NCBI GenBank assembly: GCA_000333855.2
Contig: CM007330.1
Coordinates: forward strand, 250,455-314,454
Length of the DNA: 64,000 nucleotides
Direction of reading: 5' to 3'
Origin: Endotrypanum monterogeii
Lineage: Eukaryota; Euglenozoa; Kinetoplastea; Trypanosomatida; Trypanosomatidae
Shown: piece after piece, positions 32,683 to 41,371 of the stretch
Position numbering within the stretch: position 1 is the first letter of the stretch
Layout: every line of letters begins with the position of its first letter
Made by a program: the position numbers and the translations under genes
The notes under the pieces: generated by a model
Told to the model about the DNA's origin: nothing
What the model saw: only the letters and a program-made list of their open reading frames with translations
The model's database searches: none

Positions 32683-33991
32683 TCAAAGCTACCCCTCCCC
32701 CTTTTAATCCACTAGACGCAGTACACGCCGTCTGATGCAAGGAAGTACACAAATGAGGCAACAGCGTCCTAATCAATACGCATGTTAAGAAGAAAAACGG
32801 GTAGTTCGCAAAGAGGAGAAAAGAGAGTTTTGAGAGAAAGATTTGTTACACCACACATTCCTGCTCCTCATCATCCAGAGCACGAACCTGCCACATGTCT
32901 ACCTCACTACCAACAGGGTGAACTATGAAGTCACAAAAGAAGTTCATCTTCCCCCTCGGGGGAGGGGGTTTCTCTGGCAGATTTTTTTTCAAGGCAAGCG
33001 GGGTGGAAATGAGGCACAAGAGAGAAGAACCCCTGTCCTCCCACTCCATCACGAACCCTAGAAACCAATCCAGAGGGGTGCCGAACCGCACGACGACGAC
33101 GGACGACGATAAAAGGGAGGGAACAGAACATATTTAGGTAAATGCATCGTGTAGAGACAAACAAGAGAAGCGACAAAGACATCTTCAAAGACGACCATGA
33201 TGCATTACAAGGCATGTTCCCGTCTTCTACCCGCGGTCCAATTTCCTTCAGGGCAAAAAAAAAAGTGTTTCGACCTGGTACCACTTCAGTCGAGCTATCG
33301 AGAATTCTTGGCGCGGGCACAACTACAGAAAGGAATATTGCTATGATCTAGTCGTCATCAGGAAACGCTACTCACGGATGGGTAGACTTGGGTACAGCCG
33401 CCCTTTATTCGACCCGTACCACCCGCACATCGCTCTTGTGGCGGACAATTAAAGGGGTAAGTGGGAGAAGAGGAAGCCCACTGAGACTCGACTCCTCGAA
33501 GTCCCGAATGAGCAGACGCAGAAGAAAAAAAAAAGACAACGGGTTGGTGGAGCTGGCCACTGATACGGTGAATCCTACTTCGACTCGTACCGCGCCGCGT
33601 CGTTTGGTTTGATCAAGCACACACACACACACACACACACAGAGGCACACATTATCTCTACTCCCCAGTTCCTCCCTACCCCTTCCCCTTCTCCCCGACT
33701 GAAATTGACAGCCCTCAAATGCAGCCAGCGAAAGGGATGAACTGGTATAATACAAAGAAAAAGAAAAATCGAAACACAGGACCGTGAGGCGATTAGCAAA
33801 AAAAAAAAAAATGTCCTATCTTTCTTTTCAAATGAAGAGGAGGGGATGCAGAGGGGTAGGGAGGAGTATTGGCCATGGTTATGAGCACGACGACGCCAGT
33901 ACGTACCGATAGGCCCTTCCTACTTGTAGATCAAAAAAAAAAGGAGGGGCTAGTGGCTACTCCGATCGACAGCGGCCGGGCGCCCGGATAG
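32683..33991. other. intergenic region with a dispersed repeat, about 1.3 kb
   Basis: The 3'UTR of the ataxin-10 gene and the 5' flank of the CCDC148-like gene. It contains an about 298 bp dispersed element (33367-33664, minus strand) and A-runs near 33799-33811 and 33932-33941. No gene is seen. Confidence 0.6.
33367..33664 (-). repeat. dispersed 3'UTR repeat, copy 1 (minus strand)
   Basis: Reads in minus-strand sense from GGAGTAGAGATAATGTG through a TG repeat, GCTTGATCAAACCAAACGAC, a T-run, then to CCATCCGTGAGTAGC. It is nearly identical (I count a handful of substitutions plus repeat-length changes) to plus-strand 46283-46571. Both copies lie in the 3'UTR of the preceding gene and in sense with it, on opposite transcription units. 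I do not know the family; it may be another SIDER-like class. Confidence 0.85.
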
Positions 33992-34912
33992 TTAGTCAAT
34001 TCTTGACTTTTTGGTGTGCAGCTGAACCTTACCGTTGTTGGAGATGGAATAGCTGCACCGCCCGGAAAGAAGTGCACGGCTTTGCTCTGTAAAACCCTGC
34101 GGAGCCAGCTTTCGTAGCTTGTCCCTCGCCGCTGCGGAGGATTCGCAAATATTGCGGATAGCGAACTCAGCCCATTCCACCATGCCAGGATTCTCCTCGT
34201 CAATTTGAGTGGCAGAGAGAATGTTGAACAGAAACGTGTCGTGCTCGGCAAGCGCTGCGCTCACCTCCATGTTATTGTGGGTGACATTAGCAACGAGTCT
34301 CATACACTCGGTCTTGAAACCCTCAGGAAAGTAGCAGAGCTCGTGGTCACGCTCCATACCAAAAACCTTTTCGAGGTAGTCAAGTGCATTGAGGTCCAGC
34401 ATGTATTTTTGTAGGTGTTTGCGCAAGCTGTGGTGAGCAAGAAGAGCGGAAGACAGAACCTCGAGGGAGAGAAGTGACAGGTGACAACCCCGCTCGATCC
34501 ACGCGAAAGAACCTTCTGCGAATTCCTCCACACTACTGTTTCGCAGTACATCAGCGGAAGTCATAGACTGAGATGAAGCAAGCTGCAACGTCGGGGAGTC
34601 TGCCTCCTCCTCACACTTGCGTCGCCGCCACTCGAGCAGTGTTTGGTCGTACACAGCTCTCGCAGTTCCTAAAGTCAAATCGATCATTCGCTGTAGCACA
34701 TGCATCAGTTGTGTCATGGGATCCGGCTTCCTCTCGCCGCTTTGGTAGGCAGCTTTTTCCGCAGCCTGCTCGTATTGAAACTTAAATGCCATGTCACGCA
34801 GACTGTCAAAACTCGCCAAACAAATGGAGAGGACATCATCCACTTTCGGACCAATCTTTGCCAACTCCTCCTGATCAACATCGGCAATTCGACCCTTCGA
34901 AGAGACTGCCAT
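33992..34912 (-). CDS. ataxin-10 family protein
   Basis: A 306-residue helical (ARM-like) protein with the C-terminal ataxin-10 domain. FKTECMRLVANVTHNN (199-214) matches ataxin-10 FK..LIRLIGNLCYKN, and DEENPGMVEWAEFAIRNICE (238-257) matches DDSNPFLTEWVIYAIRNLTE. Ataxin-10 in animals affects O-GlcNAc transferase, cytokinesis and ciliary functions, and the yeast relative is Ctr86/Cpr-like. No specific role in trypanosomatids can be read from sequence. The start is the ATG at 34912; the longer frame upstream begins without ATG in a CA repeat and looks like 5'UTR. Confidence 0.85.
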   Translation of the reverse strand: MAVSSKGRIADVDQEELAKIGPKVDDVLSICLASFDSLRDMAFKFQYEQAAEKAAYQSGERKPDPMTQLMHVLQRMIDLTLGTARAVYDQTLLEWRRRKCEEEADSPTLQLASSQSMTSADVLRNSSVEEFAEGSFAWIERGCHLSLLSLEVLSSALLAHHSLRKHLQKYMLDLNALDYLEKVFGMERDHELCYFPEGFKTECMRLVANVTHNNMEVSAALAEHDTFLFNILSATQIDEENPGMVEWAEFAIRNICESSAAARDKLRKLAPQGFTEQSRALLSGRCSYSISNNGKVQLHTKKSRID

Positions 34913-35259
34913 TTGACGTTTTTTTTCTTCTTTTAGTGATGAGCCTACACTTGTGTCGATTGGTACGCAGCAGTTAGAGAGAGTATTAAGGAAAAATGGT
35001 GAACGCAAACTAGCAACTACAGAAACTGACCGAATAAGCAAGATGTGAGCTTTGTTACAGAGTTGCTCCAAAAGAAAAAGAAAGCACACACACACACACA
35101 CGCACACACACACTCAAGTGCGAAAGGAAAAAAACAAGAGCAGTAAGTGACTAATATGTACACTCTCCCTGTATTTCAAAGGTATTTCCCTCTCTCGCAG
35201 GAAAAAAAGGAGGGATTATAGTGAAGTGCAACGCAATGCAATGCGAAAAGACTTCTTAC

Positions 35260-35262
<3 letters not shown>

Positions 35263-35296
<34 letters not shown>
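35263..35296. repeat. (AT)n microsatellite
   Basis: About 17 AT units upstream of the ataxin-10 gene. Confidence 0.9.
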
Positions 35297-35298
<2 letters not shown>

Positions 35299-35699
35299 CG
35301 TCAAGAATGGGATGTTGAGAAGTAACGCAAAGAAGTGTGCTCCGTGTGCATTCCCCAAAAAGGGATCTAAGACTCACCAAACATTCGAATCATCAAAACG
35401 ATCAGCACCCTGATACGAGATGAGCCGATGGAGCAGCTGCCAAGAATGAATAATTCAATCCACAAGGGCCAACAAATGCGCTAGAGCTTAGGATGAGTAG
35501 CTTACTCATCCAACAAGCGTCCAGTTTGTTTTTCTACATGCTTTCTCTGTTTGTTCGCCCCCTCCCCTCACCATGCCAAAAAAAAAAAAACAAGCACATA
35601 GCCCTCATCAAAGTGGAAACTACAGCATGAATGCGTCAGGAATCCATTGCGCACTCAATGAAGACGCTAAGCAGAGCCAGCGCTTACCAATTTTGAGAC

Positions 35700-35935
35700 T
35701 TTTATGAACCTGAAAACGCCAAGTACCTGAATAAGCAGGGATGTGTATGCCATTCATGTGATGGATGAGATGTTGGGGTGACTGTAACGCACACAATGTG
35801 GTCTTCAGTGCCCATTGCTGAGATGGTTGAGACGACCTGTGTACGTGAGTGGGGCAGCGGTTCTGGCAGATACAAAGCACCGGTGACTGTCCTAGCATTG
35901 CTGCAACGTGCGTGTACCCCCGTATAGCACCACGT
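35700..35935 (+). mobile_element. strongly decayed SIDER2-like copy, antisense to unit
   Basis: Recognisable pieces in order: CGCCAAGTACCTGAATAAGC, GACGACCTGTGTACGTGAG, GGGGCAGCGGTTCTGGCAGA, then CAACGTGCGTGTACCCC. They follow the order of the intact copies. Orientation is plus, opposite to the surrounding minus-strand genes. Ends are uncertain. Confidence 0.5.
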
Positions 35936-36163
35936 GATCGTCGTGTGTGGAAACTGGGGTCATCTAGTGGAAGTCGTGCTGTAAAGCATGATGGCCATCG
36001 TGGAGAGATGGATGCAGTGGATAATATGAGCCACATCCATACGTACTGTCAAAAAAAAAGTCAAACATGTGAACCAAGAAAATAACTTTTCTTCCTGTCC
36101 GCTTAACGTGATGTGAGGTGAAGGCTACTCGACAGTCACTCAGAACCCAAAGTAGGTTTATAC

Positions 36164-36565
36164 TCAGCGAAAGCGCGAACCTACTCCCTTGGGACTCTTG
36201 CATGAATCTGCCTGAGAGCTAGCTTCGCCTTTACTCGTGTTCACCTCCTCCAGCTTCACACCTGCAGGGTTGGCCTCAAGAAGCGCACGCCCAGGACCGT
36301 CAATGTAATACTTGGGGTTGGGACAAGATGGCACCTCGCAGTGTATTGGAGCGCACGCAACCCACTCTCCAGCGGCACGGAACCTGTGCCCACAAGGACA
36401 CTGCCACTCTCGCTCTTCGAATAGCTTATTCGTCAGCGCCTTTGCCTGATTCCAGGCCTCAGCGAAGGTAGGCGACCCTGATCCTGGGGAGATGGCCACG
36501 GCGTTTCCAGCTTGCGACCCGATGCTTCGCCCTACGATCGTCTTCAATTTATCGAGAAAAACCAT
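36164..36565 (-). CDS. small Cys-rich protein, unknown function
   Basis: A 133-residue protein that I do not recognise. The central part reads EREWQCPCGHRFR, then ACAPIHCEVPSCPNP, giving five or six Cys and two His that could bind zinc. The WQCPCG start resembles the first half of a RanBP2 finger, with one residue between the Cys. The N-terminus (MVFLDKLKTIVGRSIG) could be a short amphipathic helix, and the C-terminus is polar. The ATG at 36565 is first in frame. It is less GC-rich than genes further from the strand-switch region. I regard it as a real gene because of the Cys pattern and coding composition. Confidence 0.7.
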   Translation of the reverse strand: MVFLDKLKTIVGRSIGSQAGNAVAISPGSGSPTFAEAWNQAKALTNKLFEEREWQCPCGHRFRAAGEWVACAPIHCEVPSCPNPKYYIDGPGRALLEANPAGVKLEEVNTSKGEASSQADSCKSPKGVGSRFR

Positions 36566-38072
36566 TTTTTTTCCTTGGGAAATTTACTGAAGAGTTTGAG
36601 ATATAAGAAACCGAATGAAACGGAGACACAGTAGTGAAGAAGGTCAACATACATTTAAGAAATCAGTGAAATGAACAAGCAGCAGTACATCTTCTGCTCG
36701 TGTTCTAGAGCACAACTACCTTCAGAGAGCGGAATATCATTCCAGGCTATGATTGAATAGGAACTCCTACCTTATATATATATATATATATGCACCGCTC
36801 TCTCTCCCTTCGAGAAAACAATAAACTCGTCAGGAATGCATGAAAAGGTCAGTTGACCAACCACTACAGAAATTCTAAATATATACTGCACCCACTGTGA
36901 GCTACTTGTGAGAAGTGAGCCCCGAGTGGAGGTACGATGTTGAGAGCGTATGTTCCAACCACCTGATGTGTGAAGTGTCAAGGTAGTTGGGAATGCACAT
37001 CATCCAGCTCTTGCGTCCCGCTAAGTTGGAGAGTGTGGGTCACCCCCGAGGAATGCGCTGCACTGTGACTGACGTGGTGTCGGTTGTTGTGAGCTGACCT
37101 GCATACCTTTCGGGTGGGCAGCGGCTGCGGCAGATGCGGCGCACCCGTGACTGTCGTGGCTACCGGCGCAACGTGCAGTAATTAGAAATCTGTGCTGTCA
37201 AAAAAAAAATTCGTCTTACACAGCATCTAAAGCAGACTGGGAGATCCAAGCTCTCATTCAGCTATCTCGATAATAAACAGGTCCACTCTTCGGAGAAAAA
37301 AACGCAAGCGGTGACGCCATAATCATTGTCGAGGTCCTCCGCGATGACTACTTGGAAAAAAAAATGAAATTAGATCTTGTGTCCTGTACCAAGCCAGGCG
37401 AGCGCTCTTCTTGCCCATGTCAATAATGGAAATCTTCTGTGATGTCACTCTACGCTTGGTCTCAGGTAGAAGCGACTTGGGGTCGATGGCATAGGGATGG
37501 CTACGTAGCATCGAAGATGAGCGCATCTCTTGCAAACCCGAGCCCGAGAGTAGTTGAAAGTTATTTGTATTTTTTACTCTTTTTTTTTTTAGAAGAGCGA
37601 ATACGAGTCGTAAGACCCATCTAGAATAAAAGATAATGCAATCATAGACAAAAAGAAGAAACTCGAAACCATGAAGTGGATGCGGCTTCACATACTGGAT
37701 GACGTTGACAGTCTTTCTTCATTGCGATTAAACGCCAAAAGAGTGTACCACATAACAAAATTGTGTGGTTTTCACCATACTCGAACCGATTTCCAGAGTA
37801 CTGAAAATTCTTCAATTTTTAGAATCATAGAGAAGCTGGCGAATAAACGAGTCATCAGGACCTTTTTAGTGGAGTGAAATAATGAGATCACGATGAAAGT
37901 GAAAACGGAAAAAGGTTGGGTGATGTTGATACTTTCCCTACATCTGCTCGGGCTCGGGCTCTCGAATGCTTTTGTGTCGGAAAGTGACTTAAACCTCACA
38001 GTCAAGAACCCCCCAAAGGACCTTTGACTCGTAAAAGTTTACGGTCTGCAAAAGAGATGAGTAAAGTGCAGC
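36566..38072. other. intergenic region, about 1.5 kb, AT-rich
   Basis: It holds a (TA)n at about 36775-36791, a plus-strand SIDER2-like piece (37013-37185), and a GC-rich near-inverted pair: AACCCGAGCCCGAGAG at about 37536 and CTCGGGCTCGGGCTCTCG at about 37947. A 122-codon minus-strand frame (37323-37691) is Arg/Lys/Ser-rich and is only weakly gene-like. Confidence 0.5.
37013..37185 (+). mobile_element. partial SIDER2-like copy, antisense to unit
   Basis: The 3' half is well preserved: GAGGAATGCGCTGCACTGTG, GGTGGGCAGCGGCTGCGGCA and GATGCGGCGCA match the intact copies. The 5' half is missing. It is on the plus strand, against the direction of the surrounding genes. Confidence 0.7.
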
Positions 38073-38477
38073 TCAATGCCGTTGAAGAAACTGGATCAAC
38101 GACCTCGACCCGAAATCTACTGGGGAGAAGGAGTCGATAACTTTCCCTCTAGTCGCTGTCCACTTGATGTAAACAAGAGCCGGTGTGTAAGCAATATCGA
38201 GACTAGTTCGCAGCCACGATGACTGTGGGTGGCGAATGTCGAGAACATCGATATTAAACGTACGGCTTGTTTTGAGTGTGCCAAGAGTGTTGTAGACCTT
38301 TACACTGTTCACATCTAGAGAGTCACAAAAGAAAAGGTAGTGACTCGAGTTTCCGTCCGTAACCGCGTCTATGATTTCTTGTGAAGTGAGACGCGGCTGC
38401 AAGACAACGTCGGCCTCTGCAAAGAGACCAACTAAAGACAGGGTCGTTAAAAGCACAATGACCTGAATAACCCGCAT
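38073..38477 (-). CDS. secreted/ER thioredoxin-like protein without CxxC
   Basis: A 134-residue protein with a signal peptide (MRVIQVIVLLTTLSLVGLFAEA) followed by a thioredoxin-like domain. It has a helix starting TSQEIIDAVTDG, a beta strand HYLFFCDSLD where a CxxC would normally lie, and the cis-Pro region IAYTPALVYIKW. The active-site cysteines are absent; only one Cys lies in that strand. This suggests a non-redox member, for example a binding or folding role in the ER, though that is inference. The ATG at 38477 is chosen over the one at 38585 because a T-run plus CAACCAG, a strong trans-splice acceptor, lies between them. Confidence 0.75.
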   Translation of the reverse strand: MRVIQVIVLLTTLSLVGLFAEADVVLQPRLTSQEIIDAVTDGNSSHYLFFCDSLDVNSVKVYNTLGTLKTSRTFNIDVLDIRHPQSSWLRTSLDIAYTPALVYIKWTATRGKVIDSFSPVDFGSRSLIQFLQRH

Positions 38478-38937
38478 TTTTTTTTGTTGTTCAGCGCTGG
38501 TTGAAAAAAATCTGTTCAATAGTTTTCTGCGTAGAGTAGAAAGGGAGCCAAACAGAAGAGAGCGTAGAGTAATTCCTAGGGCCATCCAAAGGAAGATAGA
38601 AATGTGTCACCTCACCAGTAGTACATATCATGAAAATATATATATATATTTACCCTCTACCTGAAGGGCTGTGGAGGAGTCGCACGATAGAAAAAAAAAA
38701 CTCCGATGGATGGGAAAGGCTGGAGAAAAACCTACATTTTCTGAGGATTACCAGCAGGGAGACATCTTTTCTGTTTTATTTTCTGAATTTGGGTGTATGA
38801 ACAATAGGGAATCATAACTATACCGTAGCGTTGAGCCCTTCTATGGAATTAGCACACAAGTATGTCTCTATAAGGCACACTTCATCTCCGTAGCAGTGAG
38901 GAAAAGAAGATGAAATAGAAAGTAAAGAAGAAGAGTC
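38478..38937. other. intergenic region, about 0.45 kb
   Basis: AT-rich UTR sequence between two minus-strand genes, with a short (AT)n near 38636-38650 and an A-run near 38692-38700. Confidence 0.6.
38497..38511 (-). promoter_or_regulatory. trans-splice acceptor deciding a start
   Basis: On the minus strand: seven T residues, then CAACCAG with AG at 38498-38497, then a 19-nt leader before the ATG at 38477. It excludes the upstream in-frame ATG at 38585 from the mature message. Confidence 0.6.
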
Positions 38938-39684
38938 TTAGCGACGCTCCGACTCCTTTAGGGAAAGAGTCTCACCGATAAGCTTATGCAGCAAGTGCGT
39001 TGCTTCAGATTTGGAGCACCCATCCATTTCCTCCGCCGAAAATGTGCACAAAGGCATTTGTGCCTTAGCGACAATTTCCCTCCCGCTGCACACATCAAAA
39101 ATCTGCGTGTAGGTGTCGATCAGCCGTATCTCAAAAATCGTCTCGCTTGCAGCGTAGCCAACTACACAAAAGTCGTCTAATGGCACCGGTACCAGCGGTA
39201 CAGTATGCAGATACACTTCAACATCAAACACGTTCTGAATCCCACTGCTTAGCCACGGGAGACGCTGCCAAAGATCTACGGATGAAATACGCACTTTCGA
39301 CTCTACAGCGCTTTCTTTGACTGAATAAATAATGGCATCTCTGATGTTGCCACTCATGTCCATATGAAGAGCAACATTGATCCCATTGGCAAAGTAGATA
39401 CCGGAGTTCTGCGAATCTACCCTGTATGCGAACAAGGCAATGGAGTTAGAATTTGAGTCTCGCAGAATGTCGTCCCCGCTACTAAATAAAAGAGAGGCTA
39501 CAAGTCCACTAAAAGGTGTGTAGCCAGCAGCCGCGCCGCACTCAACGCAGTAGTCCGTGCCAGTTGTCTCTTCATGATAAAAAGGAGCCTCAAGAAAGTC
39601 ACTATGACAGTGGTCACATGTATAGCCATCTTTGTAATCCGGCTCGAACTCGAGTGGAAGCCATGTATAGTGTCGGAGCACCAT
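38938..39684 (-). CDS. zinc-binding protein, unknown function; first gene of minus unit
   Basis: A 248-residue protein and the first gene left of the strand-switch region. The N-terminus has a C-x2-C / YHEE / C-x2-C pattern (YTCDHCHSDF, then FYHEETTGTDYCVECG), similar to a ZZ-type or related zinc ribbon. The rest is mixed alpha/beta without clear membrane segments and does not match a family I know. The ATG at 39684 opens the frame. Base composition is less GC-rich than genes further away, as seen for the neighbours close to the switch region. Confidence 0.75.
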   Translation of the reverse strand: MVLRHYTWLPLEFEPDYKDGYTCDHCHSDFLEAPFYHEETTGTDYCVECGAAAGYTPFSGLVASLLFSSGDDILRDSNSNSIALFAYRVDSQNSGIYFANGINVALHMDMSGNIRDAIIYSVKESAVESKVRISSVDLWQRLPWLSSGIQNVFDVEVYLHTVPLVPVPLDDFCVVGYAASETIFEIRLIDTYTQIFDVCSGREIVAKAQMPLCTFSAEEMDGCSKSEATHLLHKLIGETLSLKESERR

Positions 39685-40249
39685 CTAGCATAACTGTTGT
39701 ATACCGTATATGATACGGAATGGTGCTATATTTTTTTCTTTAACTCCTAAGGTGTATTTTTTTTTTTGATATTTGTAGAAAATGTTTGAAAGTGAGAAAA
39801 AAAGAAAACAAAGGACGATTCTAACATTGACTACAAAAACCAAGTATGGATATGCATATTGTCAGCAAGCTTTCATCTGATTTAGGGGCCAAAGGCACGA
39901 TGAGCTTTTCCATGCTGCCCATTTCAGCAAATAGGTAAGTGTGTTGCAGTGAGACTGGGGTGAAATATCACAGCCAGTCCACATGTTTCCGGAACAAGCA
40001 GGTACCGCAGCCAAAGAAAGCAAGATCGAGAGTTACGCTTCCGTTGCAAAGTGCATATTTCTCATTGTTTGCAAATTGTAGCTAGAAAATGCAGCAGAAC
40101 GACTGCGCGATACTTTACGTTCCCGCTTTTGATTTCGGCCCACGCCACGCAAGTCGGGGGGGGGGGGGGGGAGCTTTCCGGACAGGCCCGTACAGCCCAA
40201 CCAATGGGATAGCACATGTATTCGAAAACACATCTACGCTTGTAGCATA

Positions 40250-40322
40250 GCATTCCTAGCTCAGTCGGTAGAGCGCACGGCTCTTAACCGTGTGGTCGTG
40301 GGTTCGATCCCCACGGAGTGCG
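40250..40322 (+). tRNA. tRNA-Lys(CTT), copy 1
   Basis: A 73-nt tRNA: acceptor stem GCATTCC with GGAGTGC, D arm GCTC/GAGC, anticodon arm CACGG-CTCTTAA-CCGTG with anticodon CTT, and T arm GTGGG-TTCGATC-CCCAC. It fits box A and box B patterns for RNA polymerase III. A T-run follows. Confidence 0.95.
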
Positions 40323-40323
40323 C

Positions 40324-40328
40324 TTTTT
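40324..40328 (+). terminator. Pol III T-run after tRNA-Lys copy 1
   Basis: TTTTT lies one base after the discriminator region of the tRNA. Confidence 0.7.
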
Positions 40329-40501
40329 CCTTCACATACGCACATTTTTTTTGTGTGTGCAGGACTAAAGTTGCGTTTTATTTGAACTGTGAGACTTCTT
40401 TTTTCATTTCGGTGCTACTGCCCGGCTCGGTTATATGAAGTGGCGTACGGTTGAGAGTAGAGACTTGTTATGCATGCAACAAGTACGGTAGTAAAAAAAA
40501 C

Positions 40502-40511
40502 NNNNNNNNNN
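40502..40511. other. 10-N assembly gap
   Basis: A run of ten undetermined bases between the two near-identical segments. Confidence 0.99.
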
Positions 40512-40731
40512 TACGCTTCCGTTGCAAAGTGCATATTTCTCATTGTTTGCAAATTGTACCTAGAAAATGCAGCAGAACGACTGCGCGATACTTTACGTCC
40601 CCGCTTTTGATTTCGGCCCACGCCACGCAATCGGGGGGGGGGGGGGGGGGGGGAGCTTTCCGGACAGGCCCGTACAGCCCAACCAATGGGATAGCACGTG
40701 TATTCGGCAACACATCTACGTTGGTATCATA

Positions 40732-40804
40732 GCATTCCTAGCTCAGTCGGTAGAGCGCACGGCTCTTAACCGTGTGGTCGTGGGTTCGATCCCCACGGAG
40801 TGCG
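40732..40804 (+). tRNA. tRNA-Lys(CTT), copy 2 (possibly an assembly duplicate)
   Basis: Identical in the 73-nt tRNA body to the copy at 40250-40322, again with anticodon CTT and a T-run after it. Because the whole flanking segment is duplicated around an N-gap, this may be the same gene assembled twice. Confidence 0.85.
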
Positions 40805-40805
40805 C

Positions 40806-40810
40806 TTTTT
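40806..40810 (+). terminator. Pol III T-run after tRNA-Lys copy 2
   Basis: TTTTT directly follows the second tRNA-Lys copy. Confidence 0.7.
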
Positions 40811-41016
40811 CCTTCACATAGCACATTTTTTTTGGTGTGTGCAGGACTAAAGTTGCGTTTTATTTTGAACTGTGAGACTCTTTTTTCATCTCGGTGCTAC
40901 TGCCCGGCTCGGTTATATGAAGTGGCGACGGTTGAGAGTAGAGACTTGTTATGCATGCAACAATACGGGTGTAAAAAAAACAAAATAAGAAGAATTCCAA
41001 AAAAAAAATTGTTGGG

Positions 41017-41022
41017 AAAAAA
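41017..41022 (-). terminator. Pol III T-run after tRNA-Asn
   Basis: Six T on the minus strand immediately after the tRNA-Asn discriminator base. Confidence 0.7.
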
Positions 41023-41095
41023 CTCCTCCCGTTGGATTCGAACCAACGACCTGTAGGTTAACAGCCTAACGCGCTGCCGACTGCGCCAGGGAGGA
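41023..41095 (-). tRNA. tRNA-Asn(GTT)
   Basis: On the minus strand: acceptor TCCTCCC with GGGAGGA, D arm GCGC/GCGC, anticodon loop CTGTTAA with anticodon GTT, and T arm GTTGG-TTCGAAT-CCAAC. The first anticodon-stem pair is T-C, a mismatch; the other four pairs are normal. A six-T run follows on the same strand. Confidence 0.93.
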
Positions 41096-41371
41096 CACAT
41101 GTGACTTCTTTGGAAGAGACGGAGCTTGCTGACTTATCCGGAAGCATTTCTCTCGCGGTCTATTGCCGGAAGTCGCTTTGGGGTTGGAAGGGGGGGGGTT
41201 GTAACGCGGCGCGGTCGCCGGGGACGCGCGAAGAAATTGAGTTGCCATAACGAGTTCTCGTCGTATTCACTTCCAAAGAAAGATGAACTCAATTCAAACC
41301 ATTCTCTGCTTCTTGTTTTTATTCCACTGTTCTCATACGCTCTAGATTCTTCTCCCCAAGTGTTCCGTATA

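Larger units (their letters stand above)
34913..36163. other. intergenic region, about 1.25 kb, AT-rich
   Basis: CA repeats at about 35087-35112, an (AT)n tract at about 35263-35296, an A-run at 35579-35590, and a decayed plus-strand SIDER2-like copy at about 35700-35935. The frame 35620-36036 is inside the decayed element and was not called. Confidence 0.55.
40034..40501 (+). repeat. duplicated tRNA-Lys segment, copy 1
   Basis: This stretch, from TACGCTTCCGTTGC to GTAAAAAAAAC, is almost the same as 40512-40981, differing by single-base indels, homopolymer length and a few substitutions. It ends exactly at the N-run. This is most simply two contig ends that overlap but were not merged. Confidence 0.85.
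40512..40981 (+). repeat. duplicated tRNA-Lys segment, copy 2
   Basis: It starts right after the N-run with the same TACGCTTCCGTTGC found at 40034 and continues past the point where copy 1 breaks off. See copy 1. Confidence 0.85.
39685..41371. promoter_or_regulatory. divergent strand-switch region
   Basis: Genes on the left run on the minus strand and genes on the right on the plus strand, so transcription diverges here. In trypanosomatids such divergent regions are where RNA polymerase II starts both units. It is AT-rich, carries tRNA genes, has G-runs of 16 (40156-40171) and 21 (40633-40653), and contains a 10-N gap at 40502. G/C-runs have been reported near start sites in such regions; no promoter motif is visible. 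Confidence 0.75.

Noticed and set aside
35620..36036. A 138-codon minus-strand frame
   Set aside because: It overlaps a decayed SIDER2-like copy, which explains the sequence.
37323..37691. A 122-codon minus-strand frame near 37.5 kb
   Set aside because: No domain, basic and low-complexity, and no convincing leader. Possible decayed gene, but not supported enough to call.
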